Shown piece after piece: positions 35,831-46,600 of a stretch of 64,000 bases of DNA. The first letter of the stretch is position 1, and the number at the start of each line of letters is the position of its first letter. Source of the DNA: Daphnia carinata (taxonomy: Eukaryota; Arthropoda; Branchiopoda; Diplostraca; Daphniidae); the NCBI RefSeq assembly GCF_022539665.2, contig NC_081333.1, positions 3,286,001-3,350,000 on the forward strand, given 5' to 3'. The position numbers were made by a program, and so were the translations under genes. Under the pieces are notes generated by a model. The model had not been told where the DNA came from, made no database searches, and worked only from the letters and a program-made list of their open reading frames with translations.

Positions 35831-38230
35831 ACAGTATATATACATACCGTTATCGAAAAACGGTTCGAACTACAGCATATTTATTAACAGCGCCCACTAC
35901 AACGTACTATAAATATACAAGACGACAATACATTTAGTAATTCATTTCAACTTCCTCCCCTAAGCATCTCTCTCCCATCACAGAAAAATTAAAAGAATTT
36001 TTCGTGTTATGGTTATCTGTCTCGATGAGTCGAGTGGAGAGGGGGGGACTCATCAGCGCGGAGACTGATGGGCGAGGCCCGCTTCTATCTCTCGTTTATA
36101 TTTAAACAGCTGCTGGTGCTTATACTTGTTACATTGGGGCGTTCGGGAGAAGAAAGCGTAGATCCTGCGGCCCACACATGACACGAAATGTTTTGAGTTT
36201 GTCGCGTACAGCTGCAACCGCTGTAAGCAGTCGGTAGCGGCGGAAGGATGTGGTTCACGAGGATATAGGCTATCCCCCAACCCATATCTTGAGTATCATC
36301 ACGCTCTTTTGACTCTCATATCCACTCGGCTGATGAATCCAAGGCCAGAGACATTCGAATTTTCAATTTCCACTTTCTTTTTTTTTTCAATGATTTTATT
36401 GTGTGATGAAATTAACCTCAATGTTTAATGTAATGGCCATATTTTTTATTATATTACCCGCAGCGAGCGAACCACCGTTATTAACCGACCCATATAGATC
36501 TCCTTATAATTTAATAAACAAATAACTAAACCAGAAAATGTGGGTCCTTTTCTTTAACGCTGTTAATCCAGACGAGGAAATACAAACAATTTTTTTGACA
36601 CATAATTATCACGTTGCACTTAAAGATATTCGCGTTTCCTTAACCAGTTATTCCCCTATAGAATTCTACGGTACATCAAGCACGAAATTGATCGTTTCAC
36701 TAATTTCGTGAAATGTCAGATCCTGAGTGAAAATTCTTACCTTCTTTCCCTAACATTTTTTTTTCTTCTTCCCCGACGTTTGATAGCGTAGAAAGTCAGT
36801 ATAATTTAGAGACCTCATTGGGGCTTATCTTATCTCGATCCGCTCATTAGCCACGGCATGAGACACTTTGTCCTTTTAACCATCCGCGATTTAGGTCGTT
36901 TAGATAATTCCCTTTTTTTATCACGCAAAGCGTCGCTACCGAATCAACCGCCCCATGTTTTAAATGTTTTATACTGCCGTCGGTTTAAAAAAATTTCGTG
37001 AAGACGATAAAGCAATGGCCATTTAAAATCCTGCGTTGAACAACAGCCCCGACAACAACGGAAAGTAGGTGACAGCCGGAAACACCTGTTGGCGGCTGTA
37101 ATGGCAGGGGTCTGCTGGTCGTTTAACGACAACGCAGGCCCCTATTATTAACAAATATAGCGGTTTACATTTGCTTACAGCTATACACCATTAGGGCCAA
37201 GTGCCCTTCGCACTCTGCGTGAATCCCAGAAACGAAGAAAAAAGGGCAATGACGTTATCAAGAGAGAAAAAATAAAACAATTACATTTTCTTGGAGGGGT
37301 TCATTCGAATTATAACGAGACCTTAATAAGCTTACCCACCTAGTTGGAAAAATCAAGGAACCGCATCACGTATGGATGAATATACCCCGAAAAAAAAAAG
37401 CGAAGAAATATAATGAGTTTGCATGGTAAGACAAAGAAAGAGCAACAAACGCATTGCGGACGTTCATAATTGAGGAAACGAAATGATGAACTGTACGGCT
37501 ATATATGCGATTGTACGATGTTGGCAAGACAAACGATGTTGTTATTTTGTGCGCAGAAAGAGAAAGAAAAAAGAGTCGACCTCGAGCTGCGGATATGACG
37601 TCATTATGACCTGCTCCCGATCGCAAAAAAAGGGGCATTACATCAGCAGCACAACGTTGGGCAGATCGTAAAACAAGGGCCCGAATGGTGGACTGTGAAG
37701 ACTTAAAAACATTCCACAGCAAGTTTTTTTCTTTTTCTTTTCACAATATGTTTTATGGGATGTAGCAAATGCCAATTGTTTCGGAAATGGAGCCCTCCCC
37801 TATATGGCTGCGTGAAATGGCCTTCGGGTAAGCGAACGAAAAAGGTCATGACACATCAATTTGTATTGGATTTTTGCAATGTACTCCAAGACCCAACAGG
37901 TCGTGGCTTGTTAGAACACGAAATGGAGTCGTTATTTTTCTTGTTTTTAGATTTGGTCGTATGCGAAATTGAAATTTATGATACCTGAATTTTTCTTTTC
38001 GAAATGCCTTTTCTATTGTTTTTGCCCGCCGTTGGAGTGCACCACTGTCCGGGTATTTTTCATCCGCCGCAAGTACTTTCCCTTTTTTTAAATACCCGTA
38101 AAACTCTTATGCATCATGATTCCGCATCCTCGCTGATTGGATTAACGGGACGAGACGTGATGCATTGGCTTTTGTCCGATTCCCCATAAAAAATCTAAAG
38201 AATAAAAGAACATATCCTGCTTTAAAAATT
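35831..38230. other. Non-coding spacer
   Basis: No supported gene. Several open frames of 60-118 codons (for example minus 36053-36280 and 37366-37722) have no ATG context, splice pattern or domain that I can defend. Confidence 0.45.
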
Positions 38231-38301
38231 GGAGTTGAGGGGGATTGAACCCCTGACTTCTCACATGCGAAGCGAGCACTCTACCACTGAGTTACAACCC
38301 C
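38231..38301 (-). tRNA. tRNA-Ala-CGC: tRNA-Ala (anticodon CGC)
   Basis: The minus strand folds as a complete 71-nt cloverleaf: acceptor GGGGTTG/CAACTCC, D stem ACTC/GAGT, anticodon stem CTCGC/GTGAG with loop TTCGCAT, T stem AGGGG/CCCCT with loop TTCAATC. Internal promoter boxes fit (TAACTCAGTGG and GGTTCAATCC). The third acceptor pair is G3:U70, the main identity element for alanyl-tRNA synthetase. There is no intron, and the CCA end is not encoded. Confidence 0.96.
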
Positions 38302-38468
38302 GTGCTGATGACGTTCCAGACGTACAGCCAATACAATTTGGATAATAATAAATCTACGTCGTGATTTGTTTCTAAATTTCAGTGTATTGATTAACATGGT
38401 AAAGTTATTTTAAGGTCCATCGAGACAAACACATCAGAAAGATATTAGGTTACATGAAGGTCGATCTT

Positions 38469-39314
38469 TTAAAGGAAAAAGATTTCGAACTCAAGCCTTT
38501 CGATTTCGACATGTTCTCCGATTATGCGACCAAGACCGTCCCTTACAGCAAGGCGAAATTCATTGCTATTCATCAGCACTTCGACATCCGCCCTGCTCCC
38601 CGATATTGGATATGAGATATCAATCACTTCCCCTCCACAGTATAAAATCCAGTTATCATTCGGTTGTTGTTCAGCTAAAATTATAACGATGTCGTCTTCA
38701 TCTGGTACGTGTCTTTGATCGCTGGTTTCAACTGATGGAGAGTGTTTGTTCCTGCGAATCGAACCGGTGATCGGATATCTGCACATGGGGCATTGCAATT
38801 TAATGCGACTCCATTTAACCAGACATTCGTAGCAAAACGTGTGACAGCAGTTTAGCCAGTATTTATCGACGAACGGTCCTAAGCAAATGGGACATTCCTC
38901 GAGACTTACCTGTACCTGTTTCCGACTGCTAGGCATCCTCTTCTTGTGGCACTTCCAACATAAAAAACCAGCGATGACCATAGCTATCCAATTGAAAAGG
39001 CTGGTACGGTCAATGATTTTGCCATCCTCAATTCCAATGAAAAACGCGGAGGCGATCTTGTATACGTAAAGGAGAATAAAGGCAAAGATGTCGGCCCTGT
39101 TGAACAGCTGGATGTCTGATCTAGCTACAGCGTTGAATGTAATACACCATGAATGATATGTCCAATCCAAAAGTCCTTGAATGATTCGATAGCATGAAAA
39201 TTCATTGATTATCAAATAAGCAAAAAGGATTTCCCAAATGACAGCCATCCATGATCTTGCAGTCATCAACGAGAGGATGAGGAAAGTAAACAAAGATTGA
39301 ATAACGTTTGCCAT
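38469..39314 (-). CDS. Membrane-anchored RING-finger protein, probable E3 ubiquitin ligase
   Basis: Single-exon gene, 281 aa from the ATG at 39314. A classical C3HC4 RING is visible: C141, C144, C156, H158, C161, C164, C175 and C178 (CPICL...NCCHTFCYECL...CPMCRYP). Before it lie several hydrophobic segments (about 6-35, 77-94 and 106-120), so the RING should face the cytosol from an internal membrane. The C-terminal 100 residues are acidic and polar. RING proteins of this layout transfer ubiquitin from E2 enzymes; the substrate is unknown. The frame is open upstream to an alternative ATG at 39500 (343 aa). I prefer 39314 because the hydrophobic N-terminus begins there. Lack of introns in an intron-rich region suggests a retrocopy or a lineage-specific gene. 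Confidence 0.8.
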   Translation of the reverse strand: MANVIQSLFTFLILSLMTARSWMAVIWEILFAYLIINEFSCYRIIQGLLDWTYHSWCITFNAVARSDIQLFNRADIFAFILLYVYKIASAFFIGIEDGKIIDRTSLFNWIAMVIAGFLCWKCHKKRMPSSRKQVQVSLEECPICLGPFVDKYWLNCCHTFCYECLVKWSRIKLQCPMCRYPITGSIRRNKHSPSVETSDQRHVPDEDDIVIILAEQQPNDNWILYCGGEVIDISYPISGSRADVEVLMNSNEFRLAVRDGLGRIIGEHVEIERLEFEIFFL

Positions 39315-39773
39315 TATTTGATAACTTATTTGAATTTTACAGCGAAAACTTGGTTGAACGGAGTTTGTTACTAAAGATGTGGTATCCGATAACGCATCAG
39401 AGCGTATACGCTTCGCACACAATGTACGTGTTTTGCATACGAAATTCAGACAAATATGTTTTTGCCATAACATTATCTGCAAACACGGTATTTTATCCAT
39501 CTATTTCAATAGCTTCCAATACAATAGAATAACCAGAAAAGGGTCGAATCGACACGAACGTCCGGGTATTGCAAGCGAAAAAAAATCTTGTTTGGAAAAA
39601 AGCGGATGGCTTGTTGTCTTGCCTGTTAGCTATACGTATCGCTCTAGAAGGGTCTCATTATTTTTTCGTAGAATTGATCGTCTATTGGCAGACCGAAAGG
39701 ATTGCAGGAAATATACCTGGGGGACCTGGATGTGATTCTTGCCCAAGGTTGCGCGGAAAAGAAAGCTTGATTG

Positions 39774-39783
39774 GGGAAAATCC
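39774..39783 (+). promoter_or_regulatory. kappaB-like site upstream of the cationic peptide gene
   Basis: GGGAAAATCC fits the insect NF-kappaB consensus GGGRDNNYYY and lies 60-70 bases before the TATA box at 39843. A single decamer is weak evidence by itself; its position before a predicted defence-type peptide is what makes it notable. Confidence 0.4.
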
Positions 39784-39842
39784 TTAAAGACTATCCACAG
39801 CTTGCTAACGATTTTCAGAAACGACCTTCACTTGTGCACTCG

Positions 39843-39850
39843 TATAAATA
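39843..39850 (+). promoter_or_regulatory. TATA box of the cationic peptide gene
   Basis: TATAAATA, 75 bases before the ATG at 39918, with an initiator-like TTCACAG about 30 bases downstream (putative +1 near 39875). Confidence 0.65.
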
Positions 39851-39917
39851 AAGCCACAAGTATCTGACATATTCACAGCAGTACAGTTCTTTCTTCGGCA
39901 TTTGACGGATTTAGAAA

Positions 39918-40421
39918 ATGACTGGTTCCTATTTGCTTGCCATTTTATTCTGCACTCAAGTTATCCTGACAGCTAACGGCCGTCCTCTTGGTGATGATGG
40001 TGAGTGGATGGATGACGTATCCCTTAATCCAGAGATTATGGGCTTAAACGATGAAGAGGATAACTCTCTATCGCGATCTGCTTCGGCCGTCGAAGACAAT
40101 GGCGAATGGGTGGACGATGTCACTGGTAACATGTTCATCATGGGCGAAGATCCTTTAAGCCAATCAACTGGATTGTCTGGTAAGTGTGAAGTATTTAAAT
40201 TTCTAGTCGAATGATTCTATAAAACGGCCTTTTTTCTGACAGACGATGTGAACGCTCGTAAGAAACGAGATGTTGGTAAGAAGATTCTGAAACTTTTGAA
40301 GAAGGCGTCCAAGAAATTGAAGAGAGACGTGATCGATACGTTGACCGTTGATCGTGAAAAGCAAAGCCCTACAAAGATTAAACTGGAGAAGACGTTGCTT
40401 CAGACTATGAAGAAACCATAG
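39918..40421 (+). CDS. Secreted precursor of a cationic amphipathic peptide (antimicrobial-like), family not recognised
   Basis: Two exons, 39918-40179 and 40243-40421, joined in phase 1, 146 aa. Residues 1-21 are a signal peptide. Residues 22-92 are acidic and contain two copies of a unit GEW(M/V)DDV...IMG at 28-42 and 62-76. A perfect furin-type site RKKR lies at 93-96. Residues 97-115 form a lysine-rich segment (about nine basic residues) whose Val, Ile, Leu and Ala fall at i/i+3/i+4 spacing, i.e. an amphipathic helix; it ends at another basic cluster, followed by a mixed 31-residue tail. An acidic propeptide neutralising a cationic helix is the usual layout of linear antimicrobial or venom-type peptide precursors, but no family match is claimed. 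A TATA box (39843) and a kappaB-like site (39774) precede it; ATTAAA lies at 40451. Confidence 0.8.
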
Positions 40422-40824
40422 AAATCAGCTGCAAAAAATTCAATGTTGTTATTAAAAAAAAAAAAAAGAGAGCATCCAAGTCTACTTTGCATTCGATTAT
40501 AATTGTTTCTGACGTTTCACTGATCGCAACCAATACAACGTCAACTGTGTCTTTTAATTCTTGTATAACGATTTATATATTTTCAAAGCTACGTTACTAG
40601 GTGTCCTATATTTCTCTTGATTAGTGTTGTCAGGTAAGTATGCGGAAAATGGTGATGACATGAAGGATGTTTCGCATTTAAGATGGCGCCACGTTCTCTT
40701 CGACCACCGGCGATTCAACCGTCTCATCGTCATGAGTGTACCTTTAAAATATCCCCAATTTGGGTATCATTATTCGCTGTGATATAACATCTTTATGATC
40801 TTAATGTAACGAAACGACGCTTAG

Positions 40825-41735
40825 TCACAAACCGTACCTTATTTGGTCTGATTCTTTTTCTGGAACATGGGCGATATTGACAGCAAACATCATCCATGTC
40901 AACTGTTGTTCGGTCAATGGACCACCGAGAAAAGCGTAAGCCGGTTCTCCCCAGCACGTAACAGTGTATGGTTCATTATCTTCCTGGCAAAACGTCTTTT
41001 CATTTACATACAAAAGTATTAACTCGGCAACTTTCGGTTTCTCCAAAATAGACGCGATCTTTGCCAACGACTTGAGGACTCTTTGGTAATTCTCCAGCAC
41101 AAACGGATCGTGCGTGTTGGATGACTTGCAAGCTCGATGGAAGTACGGATCGGCATGAATGAGAAATTTTAAATCCTCCGTAATTGGACTCATGTCCAAC
41201 GTTGGGAACATTTTGGTCCATTTTTTCTCCAGTGTTCTGATGACGTGAACATTGTCATTGGATAACAGAGCAGGGTATTTCGTTTTCCAAGGTTTTCCCG
41301 ATTTATCTCTGCCATCGAAACAATCCTTTAGACCACTAAAAGCCACTCTGTAGTTCTCGACGCAAAGTCTTGTTTGTTCGATTAGCGTCTCTTCTTTGGA
41401 TTGATACCTATTGTGACACACTTGTAGACTTTTAGATGAAGACGTATTTATGAATTTAAATGATTTACAGGTAGTGATTGCAGCGAGAACATTCTACATG
41501 CCAAAGGCTTCTGATGAAGTAGCTTCTCTTTCCTGGTTTTAAAATGGCTTCCATTCTTTCTTGCCTGAAACAAACACACCAATACTTGTTTATCATGAAA
41601 ATAGATGAAAAGATATATATACACAAGCTTTTACCATTCTCTGTAGGCAGGATTAGATGTCTTTATTATTTTGTTTTCTCCAGCACCAAGGACACTTTTA
41701 CTGAAAATATTTTGCAAAGTTTGCAAGAAACTCAT
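40825..41735 (-). CDS. Orphan protein of 266 aa, function unknown
   Basis: Exons 41635-41735, 41469-41564 and 40825-41428 join in phase 2 at both junctions. The second intron is only 40 nt, unusually short even for this genome, but without it the frame stops at once. The protein starts MSFLQTLQNIF and has no signal peptide. A Cys/His cluster (CSRCNHYLLQVCHN, about residues 57-70) might bind a metal; the rest is helical and charged, with four further cysteines (FHRACK, KTFCQE, VTCWGE among them). I recognise no family. It lies tail to tail with the cationic peptide gene (about 400 bp apart) and just downstream of the 210-aa secreted gene. Confidence 0.68.
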
Positions 41736-41927
41736 TGTCACAGTTTTATCTCTTACGTTCGACTGTCTCAAAATCTAGACTGAAAATTTAATCACTGTAT
41801 TCTAAACGTTTGACTTTCTAACTCTAAAGGCCCTAAAACAATCGTTGATTCAACGTTGCTTACAGCTAAAATAGACTATTAAAAACAAAACGTATTATTA
41901 AAAAAAAAAAAAAAACATTCTGCATAT

Positions 41928-42644
41928 TTAGTCCTCGTAATCTTCCATTTCGACGTCAGCTGATTGAGAGATTAGCCATCTAACGAAGTTAATGATGCCG
42001 TGAAAGAATCCTACTCCTGAAGGTGAAAAAATAGGCTCTTGTTCCAGTTGTTCTTTATCCACAAACATGATAATGTCGTAATCGTCGATTGTGCCTGTCA
42101 TCAGTTGGGGATCAAGTTCTTCTTCTTGAGGGAGTTCTTGCTTCTCGTGCAACGGGAAGGTTGCTGCAACTTCTTCATTCGTCTTTGTAGTTGTTGACGT
42201 TGTCAGCCTTTCTGTTGTTGTTATTGGAACACTCGTACTTTCGACCGGCAAAGCCTCTTTTTCTTTACGGCCATTGTCTAGTTTTCTAAATTTCAATCTG
42301 TGACGTAACTCGTAATACTTTTGAAAGGCTCGTTCAGACAAATCTGTAGGGATGACGTTCAACCTGTCGTGGCTTGAAGACTCGCCAATCTTGCGTACGG
42401 GTTGTTTTTCTTGGTCCATTTCCAATCGAGTGTCATCCGAATCGTTTGTGTATCGCTGTTTTAGTCGGTCTACGGCATTCCCAGATTAAAAGATAACACT
42501 GTAAAATACTCATATGTTCTATTTGATGACACAGAAAAGTTTTGGCAACTCACCATTCAGTTCTATCCTTAGAAATTCTTCACTCATGACACAGTCACAC
42601 GCCAGTATAGCCAACAAAATCAATGGCCCCATCACGAAATGCAT
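41928..42644 (-). CDS. Orphan secreted protein of 210 aa with a C-terminal amphipathic helix
   Basis: Exons 42554-42644 and 41928-42469, joined in phase 1. The first exon encodes a signal peptide (MHFVMGPLILLAILACDC). The mature part is charged and Thr/Glu-rich, with a Thr-rich stretch (about 100-120), then an acidic segment, a short aromatic amphipathic run at 185-197 (FFHGIINFVRWLI) and an acidic tail. The arrangement of an acidic region next to a hydrophobic/basic helix echoes peptide precursors, but no dibasic cleavage site directly precedes the helix. A TATA-like TATAATA lies on the minus strand around 42720-42726. No family recognised. It could be an immune or developmental secreted factor; this is inference only. 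Confidence 0.7.
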
Positions 42645-43627
42645 CGTAAACTTTGTGCTGTAACGTTTTCGGAAGCCCGTCTCGAACTCAAGCCAAACAA
42701 AAAGAGACGCACGACAACTATTATATCTTAAACTTTAAAGGACGTTTTTCCAAGTTTATTATTGTTTTCGCATTTCAATTCCATATAGAATCGTAGCTGA
42801 TATTTTTATTTCTCTGAAAAGAAAAGGTTTGGCAATAATAAAACAACATGTCAAGCACCTCTTTTGACAAACGTTTCTTAAGAAAAAAGGCAAAACAGTT
42901 CAAGGCTTCAATGTTTTCCTGTTCTCTTCTCGAAGGTTATGATTTCACAGTTGTAAATTTTGTTTTAGTCTTAAAAATAAAGGTCATTAAAAAGAGATGC
43001 ATACAAGGATCGCTAATGGCATTCATTGCTTAAGGCTATTTCTTATTTAGCTGGACGGCTTCTTGTCTTGGTAAGTACAAGGTTCTTAAGAACTTGGCGA
43101 GACAATCTAAATTGGGCTAGACGCTAACCAATATAATCAGGTCGCGATTGAAAATGACCGTCAATCCAATGGGAATTTTCTTGTTGCATTTCGTGTTCTA
43201 TTTTTAAAGCGACTCCTTTCTTCCAGTTTAACCCTATTTAAGCGACCCTGATTTGACATCCTACTCTCTCCGGAATGATTTCAAGGTTTAAAAGAAAATA
43301 AAAACACGATAAGTATTTGCCACGAGGGGAAATGCTTCTATAGGGACATGCCATGAAGGACATGTCCACACCCTCATTCCGGAATTTCAAGTCATCAAAA
43401 GACAAATCTGGAAAGCTTTTGTTTTGCAACAAAAAAAAAAGTGTATTAGTAACTTATTAGTAACTTCTTGTAACAGTATGGTGATGGAACGGTTCAAATC
43501 CCGATTTTGCGGACCCAATTAAGCTGCGTGGGAATTCATTTTAAATTACACAAATCATTAGTGGGTGATCACAGGTCAAGACACATGTCCGACCGGGTAA
43601 TCCCTAAGGCGAAAGGAGTTAAGTGAT
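42645..43627. other. Intergenic spacer
   Basis: Holds the promoter of the 210-aa gene and the 3' UTR of Hook. A tRNA B-box-like GGTTCAAATCC near 43492 has no cloverleaf around it. No gene recognised. Confidence 0.5.
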
Positions 43628-46600
43628 CTAGTTGAAGGTTTCTCTGGAACATCACAAACAAACCAACTATTAAAAAGATGTTCGAAATTAGGCAATTGTT
43701 GCTGCTACTTACCCGTGCTGATTAATGCTCGAAGTTCTTCCACGGACGGCAGCTTGTCTACTGCGTGTTAGAAAACCCTGGCCAGCCGTAGACGGGGCCG
43801 GCACTGGAGCCATCGCTTGGTTTTGGACGGCATGGCCTGAACCCAACCGTTGCTCCATGGCTTGACGTTGAAGTTGCATACCCTATTCAAAATCCGCGTG
43901 ATTAAAAGATGATATCAATGCCACTATGATGTTATTTCATACCAAATTGTAAAAGGCTGTTGTGACGAGTTGGTCCTCAGTATCGCGCATAGCTTTGTGT
44001 CTTTCGGTCTCTATTTCAAGCCGTTCAATCAATCGATCTTTCTCTCTCAGCTGGGCTTGCAAGGCGGCCATCTCCGGTGAAGCGGCCGGATTGTTTTTCG
44101 GATCCAAGGTCTTCAACACCATCTTGGCCTTTTCAATGTACCTTTTGTAACGTTCTTCCATTGCTTGCATTTCATTTTCTTTGCGGTTCAGCGTATCTTG
44201 TGCACCTTTTGTACGGTCCACTAACAAACACACGGAGATTGATTCACGTGTAACAACAAAGCGAACATCAATTATGTACTTACTTTGTTCAGTCAGCCTG
44301 TGTTCCATCTTTTCGACTTCGAGTTTCTTCTGTTGCACCTCCCTCTCCAGACTCTTGATTCGTATCTTCAAAGCCGCAACGTCCTTCGTATCAGATTGGC
44401 TTTCGGTACCGCTGCTGGAGACGGGCGATGCGACTCGACTGTTCTCCAATTGGATCTCTAGTTCCAGCACGCGCTTGGTCGATTTTCTAGACGATGGCCA
44501 TAGAAGCGAAACAACAAGAATACACACACAAAAAAAGAAATTTAGTACACCTGTTTTTAATAATTCGATTTTCAAAACAAAAAACGAATTCCTCTTTCTA
44601 AGTGCATTTTTTTTTTTTTTTTTTACCTGATTGTTTTGGTCGAAGGCGGATCGGGGACTGCGTCAAACCCTTTCTTTTTGTTCGCATTTCAAACCATCCC
44701 TCAATTTTTCTTTTTAAAAGCTAAAATCTACTTACTGAAACAAAGTTTATTGCGATTTGTGTAGCAAATGAACTACAAAAAAAGATAGGACGAGTATTTT
44801 TTTTTTTTCGTTGCAAAAAAAAAAAAATTAACACAAATTGCTGACGACTAAATCTACATATTTTTTGGGAGACACGATAGATATTGGAAGTTGGATTAGT
44901 AAATAGAGAGAAAAAAAAAAAGACCCCCCTATTTTTTGTTCCCTTAAGGTTTTTGTTTTAGTAAATATTTTCAATTCACCACCCGCCTTCGACCAGAACA
45001 ACATTTGTTTGTGCGTATTGGCAATACATGATTATAATAATATACTGGATAGCTAAAGTTAATTAGATCCTCTCTCTCTCTCGATTGACTCTCGAATCGG
45101 GTGCGCTTTCTGATCGCTACACAATTTGAGTACGTTTTCTAAACGTTTTTTTTTTTTTTTCACTTGCGAGAGGAGAAAGAAATGGACGATGGAGTAGAAA
45201 AAGATCTTGAATAAATACTGACATTAAAGCATATAAACTCTAAACAGATTGGAGTTCTCTTTTTTTTTGTTAGGACAAAATTGGGGTGGGAAGATCTTGT
45301 GAGAAAGGCCGATTTTCACGTCTCTATTGTTTGCGACGAGATTGAGAAATTGGCCATGGTGAGAACTTGTACGATATCGATAGGACCCGAATATCACAGA
45401 GAAAGCAAGGGATTCTTTCTTCCTACTTCTGTACTCGCATCTACCACACAGAGCAACATTGGAGTTCTAAAATTATTTTTGTTTTTATACGAGCACAACC
45501 CTGTTACCTGCTTTCGTTCTCAACCTTCATTTAAAAGTCTCCATTTTTTTCTTACTAGCACACAATTTTCTAGAGTAAATGCTTAAAAATAGAAAAACGA
45601 ATAAAAATTAAAGAGGAATGTCTACTATGATGGCACGTAAGGGGACCGACTTTTTAGCATCGTCGTTAATCGAAAAATCTCTCAGGGCTACATAGTTAGC
45701 TGCTAATCGACTTTGAGCGCCACGAGTTTCTATCGGGGGGGTGGTAAGACACACGCCATGAGCAAACAGATAATGTATATAGAAAAATCAATAGCGTTCG
45801 TAAATATTTAGGTCGTGAGAAAAAATTATTTTCCTCTAGTTTCAAGGGCCGCAAAGGGAAAACATAGCGTTGGCAGCGGCTTTGAACATTTTGCGCTTTT
45901 TCAACGACTTTCCGAAACTCTTCCTCGAACTCGTGTCGTCGGAATTGCGATGGGCAGAAGAGCGCGGAGTCAGCAAAAGCGATTGGGATCTATCAAATGA
46001 ACGATCGGAGCTGACGATCGTCTCACTGATGATTGAAAAAGAGGAGACCGACTCGCAATCGAACGAGGCTCTCCCATCGTGGAACGAGACGTCGATCTCG
46101 ATGGAATCGTCGGGCGGGCTACGCAACAACCCCGCCCCACTACCGCCAACGTCCTTCTTGTAAGGTAAGGCATTAAAATCGATCATAATTCCATCATCGA
46201 AATGGCTACTGTTGGGCGAATAGCGGGGCGATGAGGTGGACTCTTCGTAATGAATCGAATCACCGCCTCGATAGCCCGAGTCCGTCTCATCGCGTGGCGA
46301 CGAGTCTCTGGTGATGACGACGGCCTCCACCGGTGGCGGTGGCGGTTGATGGGACTGCGCTTGATGATAGCCATTCACTTCCATTTTGGATAAGGCTGGG
46401 TCACTTTCTCTTCGATGTGGTAGGGTGGCGAGACGGAGGAGACTGCTGCGGTCGCCTAGGCCGCCGCTCAACGGTAGCGACGTTTCTAATTGCCGGGTCT
46501 CGCTTTCAGAACTGCCCCACTTTCTATCCTGGGAACTCGTGGCCGCTGCAATACCGAAACCTAGGGCTCTGTCGTAACCGTAACTGACTGAACGGGAAAA

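Noticed and set aside
36010-36100. GAUGAG/CUGAUG-like motifs suggesting a hammerhead ribozyme
   Set aside because: The conserved CUGAUGA...GAAA core with three stems cannot be formed.
37366-37722. Open frame of 118 codons on the minus strand
   Set aside because: Overlaps another open frame on the plus strand, ends in a poly-A/T run and shows no family features.
43485-43500. GGTTCAAATCC, a tRNA B-box-like motif
   Set aside because: No acceptor, D or anticodon stem can be formed around it.
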